Positions 42,473 through 51,793 of a DNA stretch of 64,000 bases are shown piece by piece. The DNA lies in the IMG/VR virus record IMGVR_UViG_3300042465_009257, positions 109,359 through 173,358 of that record. One strand, given 5' to 3'. Made by a program: the position numbers and the translations under genes. Numbering within the stretch: the first letter of the stretch is position 1; each line of letters begins with the position of its first letter. The notes below the pieces were generated by a model that was not told the origin of the DNA, did not search any database, and saw only the letters and a list, made by a program, of their open reading frames with translations. This stretch comes from a virus.

Positions 42473-44332
42473 TTAATTGATGAAAAATCCCGCGAAGACT
42501 TCTTCATTATCATCATCGTCGCTCATCAATTTTTCATAACATCGCCGAGCATAATTACCTAAAAGAAGGCTAGTGTAGGAATCCTTTCGCGCACGATGTT
42601 TATTTCCAGATTTCGCTTCAGCGGGAAGATCAAAACTAATATTCCCTACTGAGTCTGTTTTTGTTTGAATCAAAGCAAGTTCCTTAGCTGTGTCGGCGAC
42701 AACTTTGTCAACATGTTCGATGAACTCGCGGCGGCGCTCGTCACCTGTAATTGAACTTGAAATCTGGTTAAATTCAAGATCTGGAACGTTCTTCAATAGA
42801 TTAATGTTATAATCAACATCCGCATCACTATAATTGGAAATAGGAGAGGCAAACATAATCTTACTATGCTGAAGGTCGCCCTGCATCATTTCATTAGCAT
42901 CACGAATCCAATTCTTTTTATTGAAAATCTGAGTAAATGCAATATGGCTAGTTTGTTTATTGTATAAGTGCTTTGTTTCCCGATAAGTATCTTCATCAGT
43001 AAAATCTAAGCCAGACATGAAAATCTGTTTTTCATCTGGAACCAAAGAATTATATTCTTCGATAAACCGAGGCCCGCCCGCGTGGTCAAGAATAATTAAA
43101 ACGACATTAAATGAATCCATAAGATAGCGGAAATATTCCACTTTTCTTTTTACTTCACTTTTCGGCGAGGCATAGCCATGAACTAAGGTCGCCACGCCTG
43201 TTCCGTTTCCTGCTAGCTCTAGAACCGAAATTGCAAAGTTATCCGCAGTTTCAGATCCAGCACTGGAGTTCGGGTCAACTGCGATAATATATTCCATTCC
43301 TCTTTTACCTTTAAACCTTACCTTTGGCTCTTCACCAACAGGCACAGTTGATCTAAGAATGTGTTCTACATTATAAAATCCGCCGCTGTCATCAGTGAAA
43401 ATAGCATTATACTCTCTGTCAAATTGTTGAGAAGAAAGAGTTTTTCTGGCGTTCTCAATACTGTCTAAATCTAGTAAATTAGCTGCGGCGCATTTGTAGC
43501 CGAGTCTAAATAAGGAGTGACTTACATGAGCCGCCGTTGGATCATGAATCGTATTTAGATATTGGAGATAAGTATTCTTATAGAGTGGCTGAAATTTATA
43601 AGTAGCAGAAGAAAGACCGATAATTTTATTGTTCTGGTAAACAGTCCTCTCCCACTCCTGCATTTCGCCGCGATCAATCAGGATTTGCTCTGCTTCCGCC
43701 ACTTTTCTTTGCTCTGCTCCATTGCCGCGCTTTACAGCTAAAAATGGAATAATAATATCTGATACAATCTTTTCCGGAACAGAAAGATATTCGTCAATAA
43801 TTACTAAGTTGGCGCGATAACCACGATTCTTTTCTGTTAAAGGGGTCGCCGTAATAGTAGAGGTTCCAATTTTCATTTCCCACCGGTCAGTCCCGCGAGA
43901 AGCTGGTTTTGGTGAACATTGTTTTAAGAATCCGCCCTGTTCAGATTCGATGAACTTTTCCACCTGGTCAAAGATCATCTTTGCTTGACGGAAAGACGCT
44001 GAGCAAATAATTACTTTTGTCCCTGGGTTGAAAAGTGCGTAGAGAACAATAAAAATACTGACTGTGTAACTCTTGCTGAAACCTCTTCCTGCTACAATTA
44101 AATTAAAATCCTTTTTAAACCACGTCCTAATAATAATATCTTGGATGGGGTGAATTTTTCCTAACTTAGGCCCTATCAAAAATTCGGCTGCTAAAAAAGG
44201 ATTACTAGCTAAAAACTTTGTAAACCATATGGCTGCATCCTCCGTACTTATATCACCTTTTACGTCCCGCCAATCGCTATTTATTTTTTCAATATTAATT
44301 TCTGGGGCATGCTCCCCTTCGTGCCAACTCAT
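42473..44332 (-). CDS. terL: Terminase large subunit (619 aa)
   Basis: Residues ~75-90 contain the Walker A-like IVAGRGFSKSYTVSIFIVLY, and residues ~172-180 the Walker B LVIIDEYLS. Further motifs are SSATYKF (coupling) and, in the C-terminal nuclease half, YIIAVDPNSSAG (first catalytic Asp) and VVLIILDHAGGPR (second acidic site). It packages phage DNA into the prohead using ATP and cuts the concatemer. Length is normal for the family. It lies directly before portal. Confidence 0.9.
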   Translation of the reverse strand: MSWHEGEHAPEINIEKINSDWRDVKGDISTEDAAIWFTKFLASNPFLAAEFLIGPKLGKIHPIQDIIIRTWFKKDFNLIVAGRGFSKSYTVSIFIVLYALFNPGTKVIICSASFRQAKMIFDQVEKFIESEQGGFLKQCSPKPASRGTDRWEMKIGTSTITATPLTEKNRGYRANLVIIDEYLSVPEKIVSDIIIPFLAVKRGNGAEQRKVAEAEQILIDRGEMQEWERTVYQNNKIIGLSSATYKFQPLYKNTYLQYLNTIHDPTAAHVSHSLFRLGYKCAAANLLDLDSIENARKTLSSQQFDREYNAIFTDDSGGFYNVEHILRSTVPVGEEPKVRFKGKRGMEYIIAVDPNSSAGSETADNFAISVLELAGNGTGVATLVHGYASPKSEVKRKVEYFRYLMDSFNVVLIILDHAGGPRFIEEYNSLVPDEKQIFMSGLDFTDEDTYRETKHLYNKQTSHIAFTQIFNKKNWIRDANEMMQGDLQHSKIMFASPISNYSDADVDYNINLLKNVPDLEFNQISSSITGDERRREFIEHVDKVVADTAKELALIQTKTDSVGNISFDLPAEAKSGNKHRARKDSYTSLLLGNYARRCYEKLMSDDDDNEEVFAGFFIN

Positions 44333-44362
44333 AGTATATTTATTTCTGTAAGGTATATAAAA

Positions 44363-45331
44363 TTAAAAAGTTTCATCAATAATCGGGTATAATTGCATAT
44401 CCTCTTCCGTAGGTATACTCCAATTGTAATTTTTCGTGAGGCTGCTCTTCCTCCTCCCTTCGAAAAAAGTGCGTAAGATTCCACAAGGAACGCTGTATTT
44501 ACTAGCAAACGTTTTAATCACTACGAATCTAGAAATAATCCCAAGATCTTTATTGAGTAGTAACTTTTTATTAAAAAGTCTATCAAGATTTTTTTGGTGT
44601 TCGGGCAATGGATTTTCAAGATGATAGCCTTTAGTATTGGAATATTTACCTTGGCAAACTAAGACTACAGAGCTTTCAGGTGCGCCTATTTTTCTTGCGA
44701 ATTCGGCCATATTATCGAATATGATTAATTCCTTTTCGGGGGAGAGCATGCGATACTCTCTTTTAACTACGTGAAACGAGGGGTTGACTGATTTCCAACC
44801 TTTGCAGGATTTCTCCGCTCCGGTTACAACATTAGATATACCTTGTCTGGGTAGTCCGCGCTCTTCGCAAAATTGACTTAAATTTTTCCCCTTAATTAAA
44901 TTTCCTTCGGGGTCAAGAATTTCGAACTCTTTTGCTTTAGCGTGATTTTCTCTGTATACTCCTGGGTATTCTTCAATAGACTGGTCATGCCTAAGATTGT
45001 AACCATCCTGAAAATACATAGCTTTTAAATTTACTATATATTCTGACTCTAGACTCAATAATGGTTCTCCATAACTTTTAAGCTCCAAAATTTCAAAAGT
45101 AAAGCAGTCCTCTCCATGCTTGTTAAAAGAATGCTGCAAATAAGGACAACAGTGTATATTTTGCCTTAAGTCGCTCCTGTGTTTTGACCATCTCTTGTAA
45201 AACCCCTGTCTATCAGCAGCCTTTCCAATATAAAATCTTCCCGTTTTGCGATTTGTTATCTTGTAAATTCCATTTGTTCTTGGCCAAAATCGTTTGAAGT
45301 TGGAATTCATATGAAAAATCACGCCTATCAT
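44363..45331 (-). CDS. GIY-YIG homing endonuclease (322 aa)
   Basis: The domain at residues ~18-115 is clear: NGIYKITNRKTGRFYIGKAA, YKRWSKHRSDLRQN, and PLLSLESEYIVNLKAM with the catalytic Glu. C-terminal repeats contain EILDPEGNLIKGKNLSQFCE and SCKGWKS-type segments. The ATG at 45331 overlaps the stop of the ERCC4-type gene (TAATG); another in-frame ATG is at 45310. It is inserted between the ERCC4-type nuclease and the terminase genes. Confidence 0.8.
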   Translation of the reverse strand: MIGVIFHMNSNFKRFWPRTNGIYKITNRKTGRFYIGKAADRQGFYKRWSKHRSDLRQNIHCCPYLQHSFNKHGEDCFTFEILELKSYGEPLLSLESEYIVNLKAMYFQDGYNLRHDQSIEEYPGVYRENHAKAKEFEILDPEGNLIKGKNLSQFCEERGLPRQGISNVVTGAEKSCKGWKSVNPSFHVVKREYRMLSPEKELIIFDNMAEFARKIGAPESSVVLVCQGKYSNTKGYHLENPLPEHQKNLDRLFNKKLLLNKDLGIISRFVVIKTFASKYSVPCGILRTFFEGRRKSSLTKNYNWSIPTEEDMQLYPIIDETF

Positions 45332-46251
45332 TATAGAAGCCCCCTATCTTTTAAGTACTCAAGATCCGTCGTCTTAGCTGCTTCCCCCATACGAAAAATC
45401 TTATCAATAATCTCAACGCTACGGTAACGATTCGGCGCGAAAACAAATTGAATATTATTGTAATCGGTCATAAATTTGCGTAACTTGTTGAATAAGAACG
45501 CGCCTCCTATCTTTTGAGAAAAAGAATTCTTTGGAGAATATTCAAAAGCATCAATAAAAGAGCATTCTGTAACTACAACTAAGTAAATTCCAAGCTCCGC
45601 TGCCCGCTCAACCTCCTTAGCAAATCTTTCGATTCCTTTTGTAAGGGTTCCCGCAAGGTCGTAAATCGATTTCCTTTCAACAAAAACATTACAGAAGAAT
45701 TCTTCACTGGGGCAATAATCACCAACAATCAGTTTTTTTACTTCCGACGCCTGGCCGAAGTTCAATGGTGTCTGCTCTCGCGTATCGACATAAACATTCA
45801 TTGGGCCACTTTTAAACTCTGGACTTTCTGTCTGTAGTTTCATTTCCAGCCCCACTGTCCTCAAATTTGTTTTCAAATTTTCTACTCCCCCAAACATCGT
45901 AATATAGTCACTCAAGCATGGGACAAATAAACTCTTCATTTCAACATGGGACGGAATCAGATTAGTCTGTTTTTCTTCTGCTCTTTCTTTTAAAATATTA
46001 ATAGAATAATCTTGAACTTCTTTGCCGCCTGGAGCAATCCACTTAAGAAAATTGTACTTACTGTTGAAATTCGTAGAAAAATATTGTTTAATATCCTTAA
46101 ACTCAATTAATTCTCCATCGAATAGGTCGCGCCGATTGAAAAACAAAGGGTAGTAATCCCTTGGAATTAGACCGTGGTCCTTTTTAATATGGCGGTGAAG
46201 TGTCGAAAAGCTTCCTGTTTCCGCGCCGCATACTTGACATTTAAAATCCAT
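45331..46251 (-). CDS. ERCC4-type nuclease with N-terminal zinc finger (306 aa)
   Basis: Residues ~4-27 are a C2H2 finger (FKCQVCGAETGSFSTLHRHI with a second His in KKDH). Residues ~150-250 carry the XPF/ERCC4 nuclease signature: VYVDTREQTPLNF, then LIVGDYCPSEE and VFVERKSIYDLAG (GDY...ERK...D). ERCC4 nucleases cut branched or flap DNA. It could act in replication, recombination or trimming of branched DNA before packaging, since it lies just ahead of the terminase. The finger may recognise DNA. Confidence 0.75.
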   Translation of the reverse strand: MDFKCQVCGAETGSFSTLHRHIKKDHGLIPRDYYPLFFNRRDLFDGELIEFKDIKQYFSTNFNSKYNFLKWIAPGGKEVQDYSINILKERAEEKQTNLIPSHVEMKSLFVPCLSDYITMFGGVENLKTNLRTVGLEMKLQTESPEFKSGPMNVYVDTREQTPLNFGQASEVKKLIVGDYCPSEEFFCNVFVERKSIYDLAGTLTKGIERFAKEVERAAELGIYLVVVTECSFIDAFEYSPKNSFSQKIGGAFLFNKLRKFMTDYNNIQFVFAPNRYRSVEIIDKIFRMGEAAKTTDLEYLKDRGLL

Positions 46252-46253
46252 GA

Positions 46254-47405
46254 TTAATCATTTATCTGGTGAGAGAACCCTAATATTTCGTTGATTCCCA
46301 TCCCGTGGGCTTCTCCGATTTCTTGGGGAGTGTCTTTTATTTTTTGAATCTCAGTCATGAGAACCTTTTCCGCATAAACTTTCGATTTAAGAATAAATTT
46401 TTCACGATTACCTTGGTCGCAGACAGCATTAATATAACGCGCCAAAGACTCATGGTATTTCGATTCAGTATCTTTTCTTTTTGAATAAGATTTATTTAAT
46501 GTATCTTGCAGAGCCTTGATGTTCTTCTGACATTTATCTAATTCGTTGGTTTTTGCTGAAAGGTTTTCCGCGAATACCATATTCGTCTTTTCGTCCCCTT
46601 CAAGCGAAGATTTTACTCTGCCGTCTAAAAGATTCATCATTTCCCGAATCTGCATTTCTCGAATATATTCGCCGCAGAGCATCATACAAGCGTTGATGTC
46701 ATCTGGAATCATATCGGGTTTATTGTAGGTCGCCCGAATGAATTCAATTTCGAATAATTCTCTTTCCTGAATCTTTTTAAAACTATTAATAGTAAGACAG
46801 AATTTCTTTAAACCCAAATTGGCTTTAAGAACTCTTACGCACTTGCGTTCAAAAGAAGAAAGTCTGTGTTTCGCCATGTCCGCGCCGCCATCTGCCCGAT
46901 TGATCTTTCTGATCACTGTTTCGTCTGTAAGCGGCGGGCGGTACTCTCCGTCCTGAATATCGTCAACTTCATGTAGAACCTCAGCAGGACCCTTGTATTC
47001 GCGTCCTAAGGCTACCTGTAGAGCTTTTACGCTATTGGCGCGGCTATTCGCTTCCCCGCTTTCAATTGTGCCCTCAAAAAGAATATTAACAATCTCACCT
47101 GGCTTGCGGGAAGCGGTAAGACTAATAATTTTTTCAATTTCTTTATCGGTAAAATTATAATATTCGCGGCCTTGTTTAAGTCGAAGATAAAAAGCCTTTG
47201 CTTTCGTAAACTTCGTGTCACGCTTGTCAATCATCATGTCCCCAAAAGCCTTGCGGACAAAGTCAAGCATATCCTTCGTTTCCTCAGATTCTAAATTCTC
47301 CCGAATATACTTTTGGGCATGATAAGGAATTTTCTGAGTAGCTTCGATGATAATAGCGTCAGTTTTATTGACGGCATCAAAGGATAGTAGTGATGCAGGA
47401 TTCAT
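46254..47405 (-). CDS. Protein of unknown function before the terminase genes (383 aa)
   Basis: No recognised family. The N-terminal half has short helices (AQKYIRENLESEETKDMLDF; YYNFTDKEIEKIISLTASR). The C-terminal third (~260-350) is a long coiled coil (NELDKCQKNIKALQDTLNKS...). The gene overlaps the sigma-like gene by 4 nt (ATGA) and ends 2 nt before the ERCC4-type gene. It could be a small-terminase-like DNA-binding protein or a transcription partner; this is only positional. Confidence 0.5.
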   Translation of the reverse strand: MNPASLLSFDAVNKTDAIIIEATQKIPYHAQKYIRENLESEETKDMLDFVRKAFGDMMIDKRDTKFTKAKAFYLRLKQGREYYNFTDKEIEKIISLTASRKPGEIVNILFEGTIESGEANSRANSVKALQVALGREYKGPAEVLHEVDDIQDGEYRPPLTDETVIRKINRADGGADMAKHRLSSFERKCVRVLKANLGLKKFCLTINSFKKIQERELFEIEFIRATYNKPDMIPDDINACMMLCGEYIREMQIREMMNLLDGRVKSSLEGDEKTNMVFAENLSAKTNELDKCQKNIKALQDTLNKSYSKRKDTESKYHESLARYINAVCDQGNREKFILKSKVYAEKVLMTEIQKIKDTPQEIGEAHGMGINEILGFSHQIND

Positions 47406-48115
47406 TGTGCAAAAATATCGATATCTTTCATTATAACTTTCGCCCGATTAATTAAAACTTTTTTAATGTTTGTAATTTGGCGATAACCGGGCAATTTACC
47501 CTCTTCCGAAGTTTTAAATTTCATAGCCTCAGAAATAAATTCATCAGAGCGGTGTTCAATGTACAACCAACGGTAAAGCTTTTGCATTTTCGGGGTTAAT
47601 CCCGTCATTACTAGTTGGTGTAAACGGTCTGATGCGGCGGCGTAATCAGGAGACTCTTTGGATTCTAAAGTAATTCTACTTTCCCCTTCTGGGTCTGAAT
47701 CATAAGCCTTATCAGTTGATTCCGCCAAGAGCATATTGTAGCCAACCCCTTTTGAGACTTCCCATTTTGCGAATTTAGAGCATTGAGAGTTTTTTGCGCC
47801 ACTGGGAGTAAAGGAACATTGTCCGCCACCGATATTAAATTCACATGTTTGGCATGGAGGGGCAAGTCGCCCGTAGAATTTCTTTTTTAAATTAATAATT
47901 TGGCGGTTAATTAGACTTGCCGCCCAAGGAGAAAAAGGAAGGTTTTGATTCCACTGGTCGAATTTAGTAAAGATATGAAGTCTAATGATCTGGGATACAT
48001 CATCATATCCAACTTGGCTAATAGAATCTAACGTCCAGAACGAACGCTTAGATGATAAAATTGAGTCAATCTCCTCTTGACAATCTTCGTAAGTTTTAAC
48101 CTTTATCATCGGCAT
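47402..48115 (-). CDS. Phage sigma-factor-like protein (237 aa)
   Basis: Residues ~28-80 resemble sigma-70 region 2 of phage late sigma factors: VGYDDVSQIIRLHIFTKFDQ followed by PFSPWAASLINRQIINLKKK (the W-A-x-x-x-x-x-x-Q-I helix of region 2). Residues ~84-115 insert a Cys cluster (PCQTCEFNIGGGQC...SQC) that may bind zinc. Residues ~165-225 (LHQLVMTGLTPKMQKLYRWL and GYRQITNIKKVLINRA) could be a region-4-like helix-turn-helix. It would direct host RNA polymerase to phage promoters. It is the best candidate to read the TTTCC-N17-TGTAA sites. The 5' end overlaps the zinc-ribbon gene by 20 nt. Confidence 0.6.
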   Translation of the reverse strand: MPMIKVKTYEDCQEEIDSILSSKRSFWTLDSISQVGYDDVSQIIRLHIFTKFDQWNQNLPFSPWAASLINRQIINLKKKFYGRLAPPCQTCEFNIGGGQCSFTPSGAKNSQCSKFAKWEVSKGVGYNMLLAESTDKAYDSDPEGESRITLESKESPDYAAASDRLHQLVMTGLTPKMQKLYRWLYIEHRSDEFISEAMKFKTSEEGKLPGYRQITNIKKVLINRAKVIMKDIDIFAQ

Positions 48116-48458
48116 CCATCTTGGTCGTTGTGGTCATCCGCTTTGTAAATTCTTTGAAATCTTTTTGAGAAACTTTTTTACGATCAACCCAACCCGTTTC
48201 TCCTTGGCCGATTACTGAACCGAATTTAACCCCTTGTTTGGCGCTTGCAGTAATAGCAACTTGATCAAGATCAGGGATTTCTGGTTCATATTCCTCTTCG
48301 AAGTAGCGGCGCGGGGGCGTCGGACGCGAAACTGGTGCAGGGGCGGGAGAAGAAGCGATAGCCCCACCATTCATTTTAGTGCCACATTGAGTGCAAAAAT
48401 TTGGACGCTGGGAATGATATTCCATTGAATGCCCACAATGGGCGCAAAAACTTTTCAT
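48096..48458 (-). CDS. Zinc-ribbon protein (120 aa)
   Basis: The start MKSFCAHCGHSMEYHSQRPN and then FCTQCGTKM gives two CxxC knuckles about 16 residues apart, a typical zinc ribbon. A P/A-rich linker and an acidic patch (RRYFEEEYEPEIPDLDQ) follow, then a basic end. It overlaps the sigma-like gene by 20 nt, so the two are translationally linked and may form a transcription complex; this is inference. Confidence 0.65.
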   Translation of the reverse strand: MKSFCAHCGHSMEYHSQRPNFCTQCGTKMNGGAIASSPAPAPVSRPTPPRRYFEEEYEPEIPDLDQVAITASAKQGVKFGSVIGQGETGWVDRKKVSQKDFKEFTKRMTTTTKMDADDKG

Positions 48459-48513
48459 GATATACTACTTAAATTAAATGAACTTTTTCAAAAAAAGTCA
48501 ACTAAAAATAAAT

Positions 48514-50160
48514 TTAGGTTTTAATAATTGTCACGCCCAAGAGTCTTGCGTCGGCAGTAAATGTATCCGATGCGTTGGTTGCATTGCGATAAACTTGAAG
48601 TTTGATCGGGGCATATGCGGCTGGAACTGGCGGGGTAATAGAGGAGGTGAAGCTACTTATATGAACTCCGCTAGATGTGACTTTAGTATCAATAATGTTT
48701 TGAGGTGGACCGTAAATAACATCTAAAGCGCCAAAATCTGCCAGAGCTATACCTCTTGCACCCCACATGATAGCCCCCGCACCTACTGTCCCACAAGTCC
48801 AAATAAATTGGCATTTAAAGCTATCCCATCCCAATGGTAATAAAAAGTCACCTTGAGCGTACTCAATAGCAGACTGATCAAAGTCAAGAACTTTATAATC
48901 GATTTTATTCGTAGTAGTCGTAATTAAACCAGTTGCCGCTCCGCTTACAGTCGTAGGATACAATTGCCCGACAGGAAGATGGATTATGGAAGAGGTATCA
49001 CAATTATTGAGATATAAATTATTCCCTTTCACGGAAACAAATGTTCTACCACCCAGCCCAGGACCTCTCAAAGTTCCACCAGCTAGAGTCAGATAATCAT
49101 TATCGGTAGACGACATCGTACAAGCTGCACTAGTTTGGTGGATAATTTGACATGAGAACCCATCTACTAGTGGACCGTATTCAAAATTGATAAAATGATC
49201 TGTAGCTTTTGTATTATATAGAATTTTACCGTCGTACTCTGCCCCAATCTCAATAAAATCATTTATTCCATAGTCCAATGTTCTATAAATATCGTCTGAA
49301 TGAGCATAACGATTAACTCCAGTAATTCCTGGCGCTAGTTGGATATTAACACCACTAGAAGTGCGGACATTTAAACTTGAATTTCCAGAGGAGAAAAGAA
49401 TTGTCCCGCTGGGGTGAAAAGTTGTAGGATTGACATTTGCATGACGAATAACAAATGATCCTTTTCCCCCAATATCAGTGCGCGTACCAAATTCTTGGAA
49501 ATAACCCACTTCTACTGAATCTCTTTGAGCTTTTAAGACACTAAATAAATTGTATGCTCCGTCCCACATGCCCCAGCCAAATCCCATGAAATTTGAAGGA
49601 ATAGTAGCAGAGTTGACTTGTGGATTTACATAATCAAAACTTGAATAAGTATTGGCAGCGGTAAAATCGTAGATTCCCGGAAGAGTAGCGCTGGCATAAC
49701 CACCTAAATTCGATTTAAATAGCGCCTTAGATCCTACGAAATTAGAAACTTCTGTATATTTCAGATTTGCGTTTGTTCGTTTTACGATTTGGGGTGGACC
49801 GTAACCTGCATTAAAATCAGTTTGATTAACGCCAAATCCGAAGTCAGTATTAGAAGTATAATCACCGTTCCAATAAACTTGTAATGCTCCAGATCCAGAT
49901 GTTCCGCCTATAGTTCCGTTGCCAAATCGCATCCGGCCTTGATTAAAATAGAAATCATTATTATTTCCTGAGATCAGATTTAAAGTCGGAACTTCGCCTG
50001 AAAATGTGGAAAATAAAACTTTTGGTATCCCCGTCGAACTCGCCAAGTAAAGGTCAATTAAACCGGGAGAACTCCCACTTCTAAAAAAAGCGAAACCTGG
50101 GGGATCTGCAACCAATGATGGGTAGACCGCTACTAAACCGAATCCTGATGGGAATGACAT
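48514..50160 (-). CDS. Virion fibre/tip protein (548 aa)
   Basis: The product is beta-rich throughout with G/N/S turns, like other fibres. The last ~60 residues (VIYGPPQNIIDTKVTSSGVH; LQVYRNATNASDTFTADARL; LGVTI) form a small domain I know from the C-termini of many environmental phage virion proteins. It is separated from the main fibre cluster by 20 kb, next to a GIY-YIG nuclease (3-nt gap). No signal peptide, no enzyme motif. Confidence 0.6.
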   Translation of the reverse strand: MSFPSGFGLVAVYPSLVADPPGFAFFRSGSSPGLIDLYLASSTGIPKVLFSTFSGEVPTLNLISGNNNDFYFNQGRMRFGNGTIGGTSGSGALQVYWNGDYTSNTDFGFGVNQTDFNAGYGPPQIVKRTNANLKYTEVSNFVGSKALFKSNLGGYASATLPGIYDFTAANTYSSFDYVNPQVNSATIPSNFMGFGWGMWDGAYNLFSVLKAQRDSVEVGYFQEFGTRTDIGGKGSFVIRHANVNPTTFHPSGTILFSSGNSSLNVRTSSGVNIQLAPGITGVNRYAHSDDIYRTLDYGINDFIEIGAEYDGKILYNTKATDHFINFEYGPLVDGFSCQIIHQTSAACTMSSTDNDYLTLAGGTLRGPGLGGRTFVSVKGNNLYLNNCDTSSIIHLPVGQLYPTTVSGAATGLITTTTNKIDYKVLDFDQSAIEYAQGDFLLPLGWDSFKCQFIWTCGTVGAGAIMWGARGIALADFGALDVIYGPPQNIIDTKVTSSGVHISSFTSSITPPVPAAYAPIKLQVYRNATNASDTFTADARLLGVTIIKT

Positions 50161-50163
50161 ATA

Positions 50164-50979
50164 TTAAGAAATAATTTTAAACAGATTTCCTCTCCTAGAG
50201 GGTTTATCCAATTTACTTGACCTTGAAACGGAGTTCCAAGTATCTCCTGTGTAAAGCGTGGCATCCTTAATAGAACGAAAAGATTTAATAATGTTACTAT
50301 TTTCATCTATAAGATTAACAATTGTGTAGGAGACACGCAAGTTTTTTTTAAACCCTTGAATTTTATCGCCTCTGTATTCAAGGAAAAACATAAAACCATT
50401 TGTAGATTTTTGCCTTTTCCGATTAACCTGTAAACTATTTTCTCTATTAGCTATTTCACTAATAGTCCTTTGATTTACACCTAAATCTCTTGAGCAGTCA
50501 GCCATGCAGTCATATTTTTTGTAAAACTCTCCATCAATAGTATAAGCGAAAACTTTAACCGCTTTTGGATTTAATGCACCTTTCCGATTCTTAGATGTGT
50601 TATTTTTTCTCATATTGGCCCGAGCTTCATCCGTATATATATAACCACTTTCTTTTTCCCCGCCATCTGTCAAATTGCACAGAGTTCCCGTCCCAAGGTC
50701 CTTCCTCCCATATAGTTTAATAAATTCTATCTCTTTATTTAAAATAAAAGACTGGTCTTCGCTTTCAAACAAAATTTGGACTTTTCGACCGCCTTTTTTT
50801 ACAGTGTTTTTCCATAATTTGGATCTTCCAGCCTTCATTTCGTAACCTCTTTGATAACGACTTTTCTCAGATTTATAGTTTTTAACCGTCCCTTTCCCAA
50901 TATATATAACTTCATTTTTATCCAAGCGGATATGTCGATAGAGGTAATAACGCTTTCCCTCCTGTTGTTTTTGATGCAT
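50164..50979 (-). CDS. GIY-YIG-type homing endonuclease with NUMOD segments (271 aa)
   Basis: The N-terminus has a variant GIY-YIG core (RYYLYRHIRLDKNEVIYIGK). Then YIYTDEARANMRKNNTSKNR matches a NUMOD3-like DNA-binding motif, and VKVFAYTIDGEFYKKYDCMA with GVNQRTISEIANR a NUMOD1-like motif; a second NUMOD1-like copy is near residues 225-250. It differs in architecture from the other three GIY-YIG proteins here, so it arrived separately. It has its own late promoter (50992-51018). Confidence 0.75.
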   Translation of the reverse strand: MHQKQQEGKRYYLYRHIRLDKNEVIYIGKGTVKNYKSEKSRYQRGYEMKAGRSKLWKNTVKKGGRKVQILFESEDQSFILNKEIEFIKLYGRKDLGTGTLCNLTDGGEKESGYIYTDEARANMRKNNTSKNRKGALNPKAVKVFAYTIDGEFYKKYDCMADCSRDLGVNQRTISEIANRENSLQVNRKRQKSTNGFMFFLEYRGDKIQGFKKNLRVSYTIVNLIDENSNIIKSFRSIKDATLYTGDTWNSVSRSSKLDKPSRRGNLFKIIS

Positions 50980-50991
50980 GATTACCCTTTT

Positions 50992-51018
50992 TTACAGACG
51001 AAATTATATTTTACGAAA
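50992..51018 (-). promoter_or_regulatory. Phage late promoter (TTTCG variant)
   Basis: AATTTCG and TGTAAA are separated by 17 bp; one mismatch in the upstream box. It precedes the GIY-YIG gene and the fibre gene at 48514-50160. Confidence 0.6.
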
Positions 51019-51027
51019 TTTTAAATT

Positions 51028-51765
51028 TTATTTCAGCGTATCTAATTTATCGCAAATAAACTTAAGAATTTCGGCCCTCATTATGTCCTCCTTTTGAAAC
51101 TCAAAGGTGTGAATGCCCTTAGCGCGGGAATCTTCTCCTGAAAACAGATGAAAGAATTCCATGAAACCTGACCGTTTTTGATCAATTTGCTTAGGATCGC
51201 CGACAAAGATGAATTTTCCTCCGTTGGCGTATCGGGTAAGGATAGTCTGTAGTTCGAATCTTTCAAATCCTTGAGCTTCATCAATAATCACATAGGATCG
51301 AAACTGCACTCCACGTAAAAAGTTGTTAGAAATTGCTTTAACAACTCCATTCTCCGCTAAAGAATTAACTTGTTTAAAAGGAAGAAGTTCGTCTAGTTTT
51401 TCTTGTAATGGAGCGAAAAAAGGACCGACCTTACTTTCAATATCCCCTGGCAAAAATCCGAGTGAACGAGCGGCAGATTCAACCACGCTACGAATATAAA
51501 CCATATTATCGTATCTCTTTTCCTTAATTAGTTGCAGTGCGCAATATACAGCAACGAGCGTTTTGGAACTTCCAGCAGGACCACTAACAAAAATAGCCTT
51601 AGTCTTCTTATCCAAGATCAACTCAATCAATTGTTTTTGCTTTGGAGTCCATTTAAACTCTCTGATTAGCAACTCGTCGGTATTTAGTTCGACAAACTCG
51701 TTGGTGATGTCTTTCTCGATCCGTTTCTTTTTCGCCGTCGCCTTTACAGGGGGTTTTTTGCTCAT
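51028..51765 (-). CDS. phoH: PhoH-like ATPase (245 aa)
   Basis: Walker A is IFVSGPAGSSKTLVAVYCAL (residues ~58-75) and Walker B YVIIDEAQGFE (~160-170), with FVGDPKQIDQKRSGF, the PhoH-family sensor block, further on. An N-terminal basic tail (KKPPVKATAKKKRIEKDI) precedes the ATPase. PhoH-like proteins are frequent in phages; their exact role (RNA or nucleic-acid remodelling) is not settled. It is the first late gene next to the divergent early promoter region. Confidence 0.85.
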   Translation of the reverse strand: MSKKPPVKATAKKKRIEKDITNEFVELNTDELLIREFKWTPKQKQLIELILDKKTKAIFVSGPAGSSKTLVAVYCALQLIKEKRYDNMVYIRSVVESAARSLGFLPGDIESKVGPFFAPLQEKLDELLPFKQVNSLAENGVVKAISNNFLRGVQFRSYVIIDEAQGFERFELQTILTRYANGGKFIFVGDPKQIDQKRSGFMEFFHLFSGEDSRAKGIHTFEFQKEDIMRAEILKFICDKLDTLK

Positions 51766-51793
51766 ATAGGAAAGTTATTGTCCTCATTAAATA

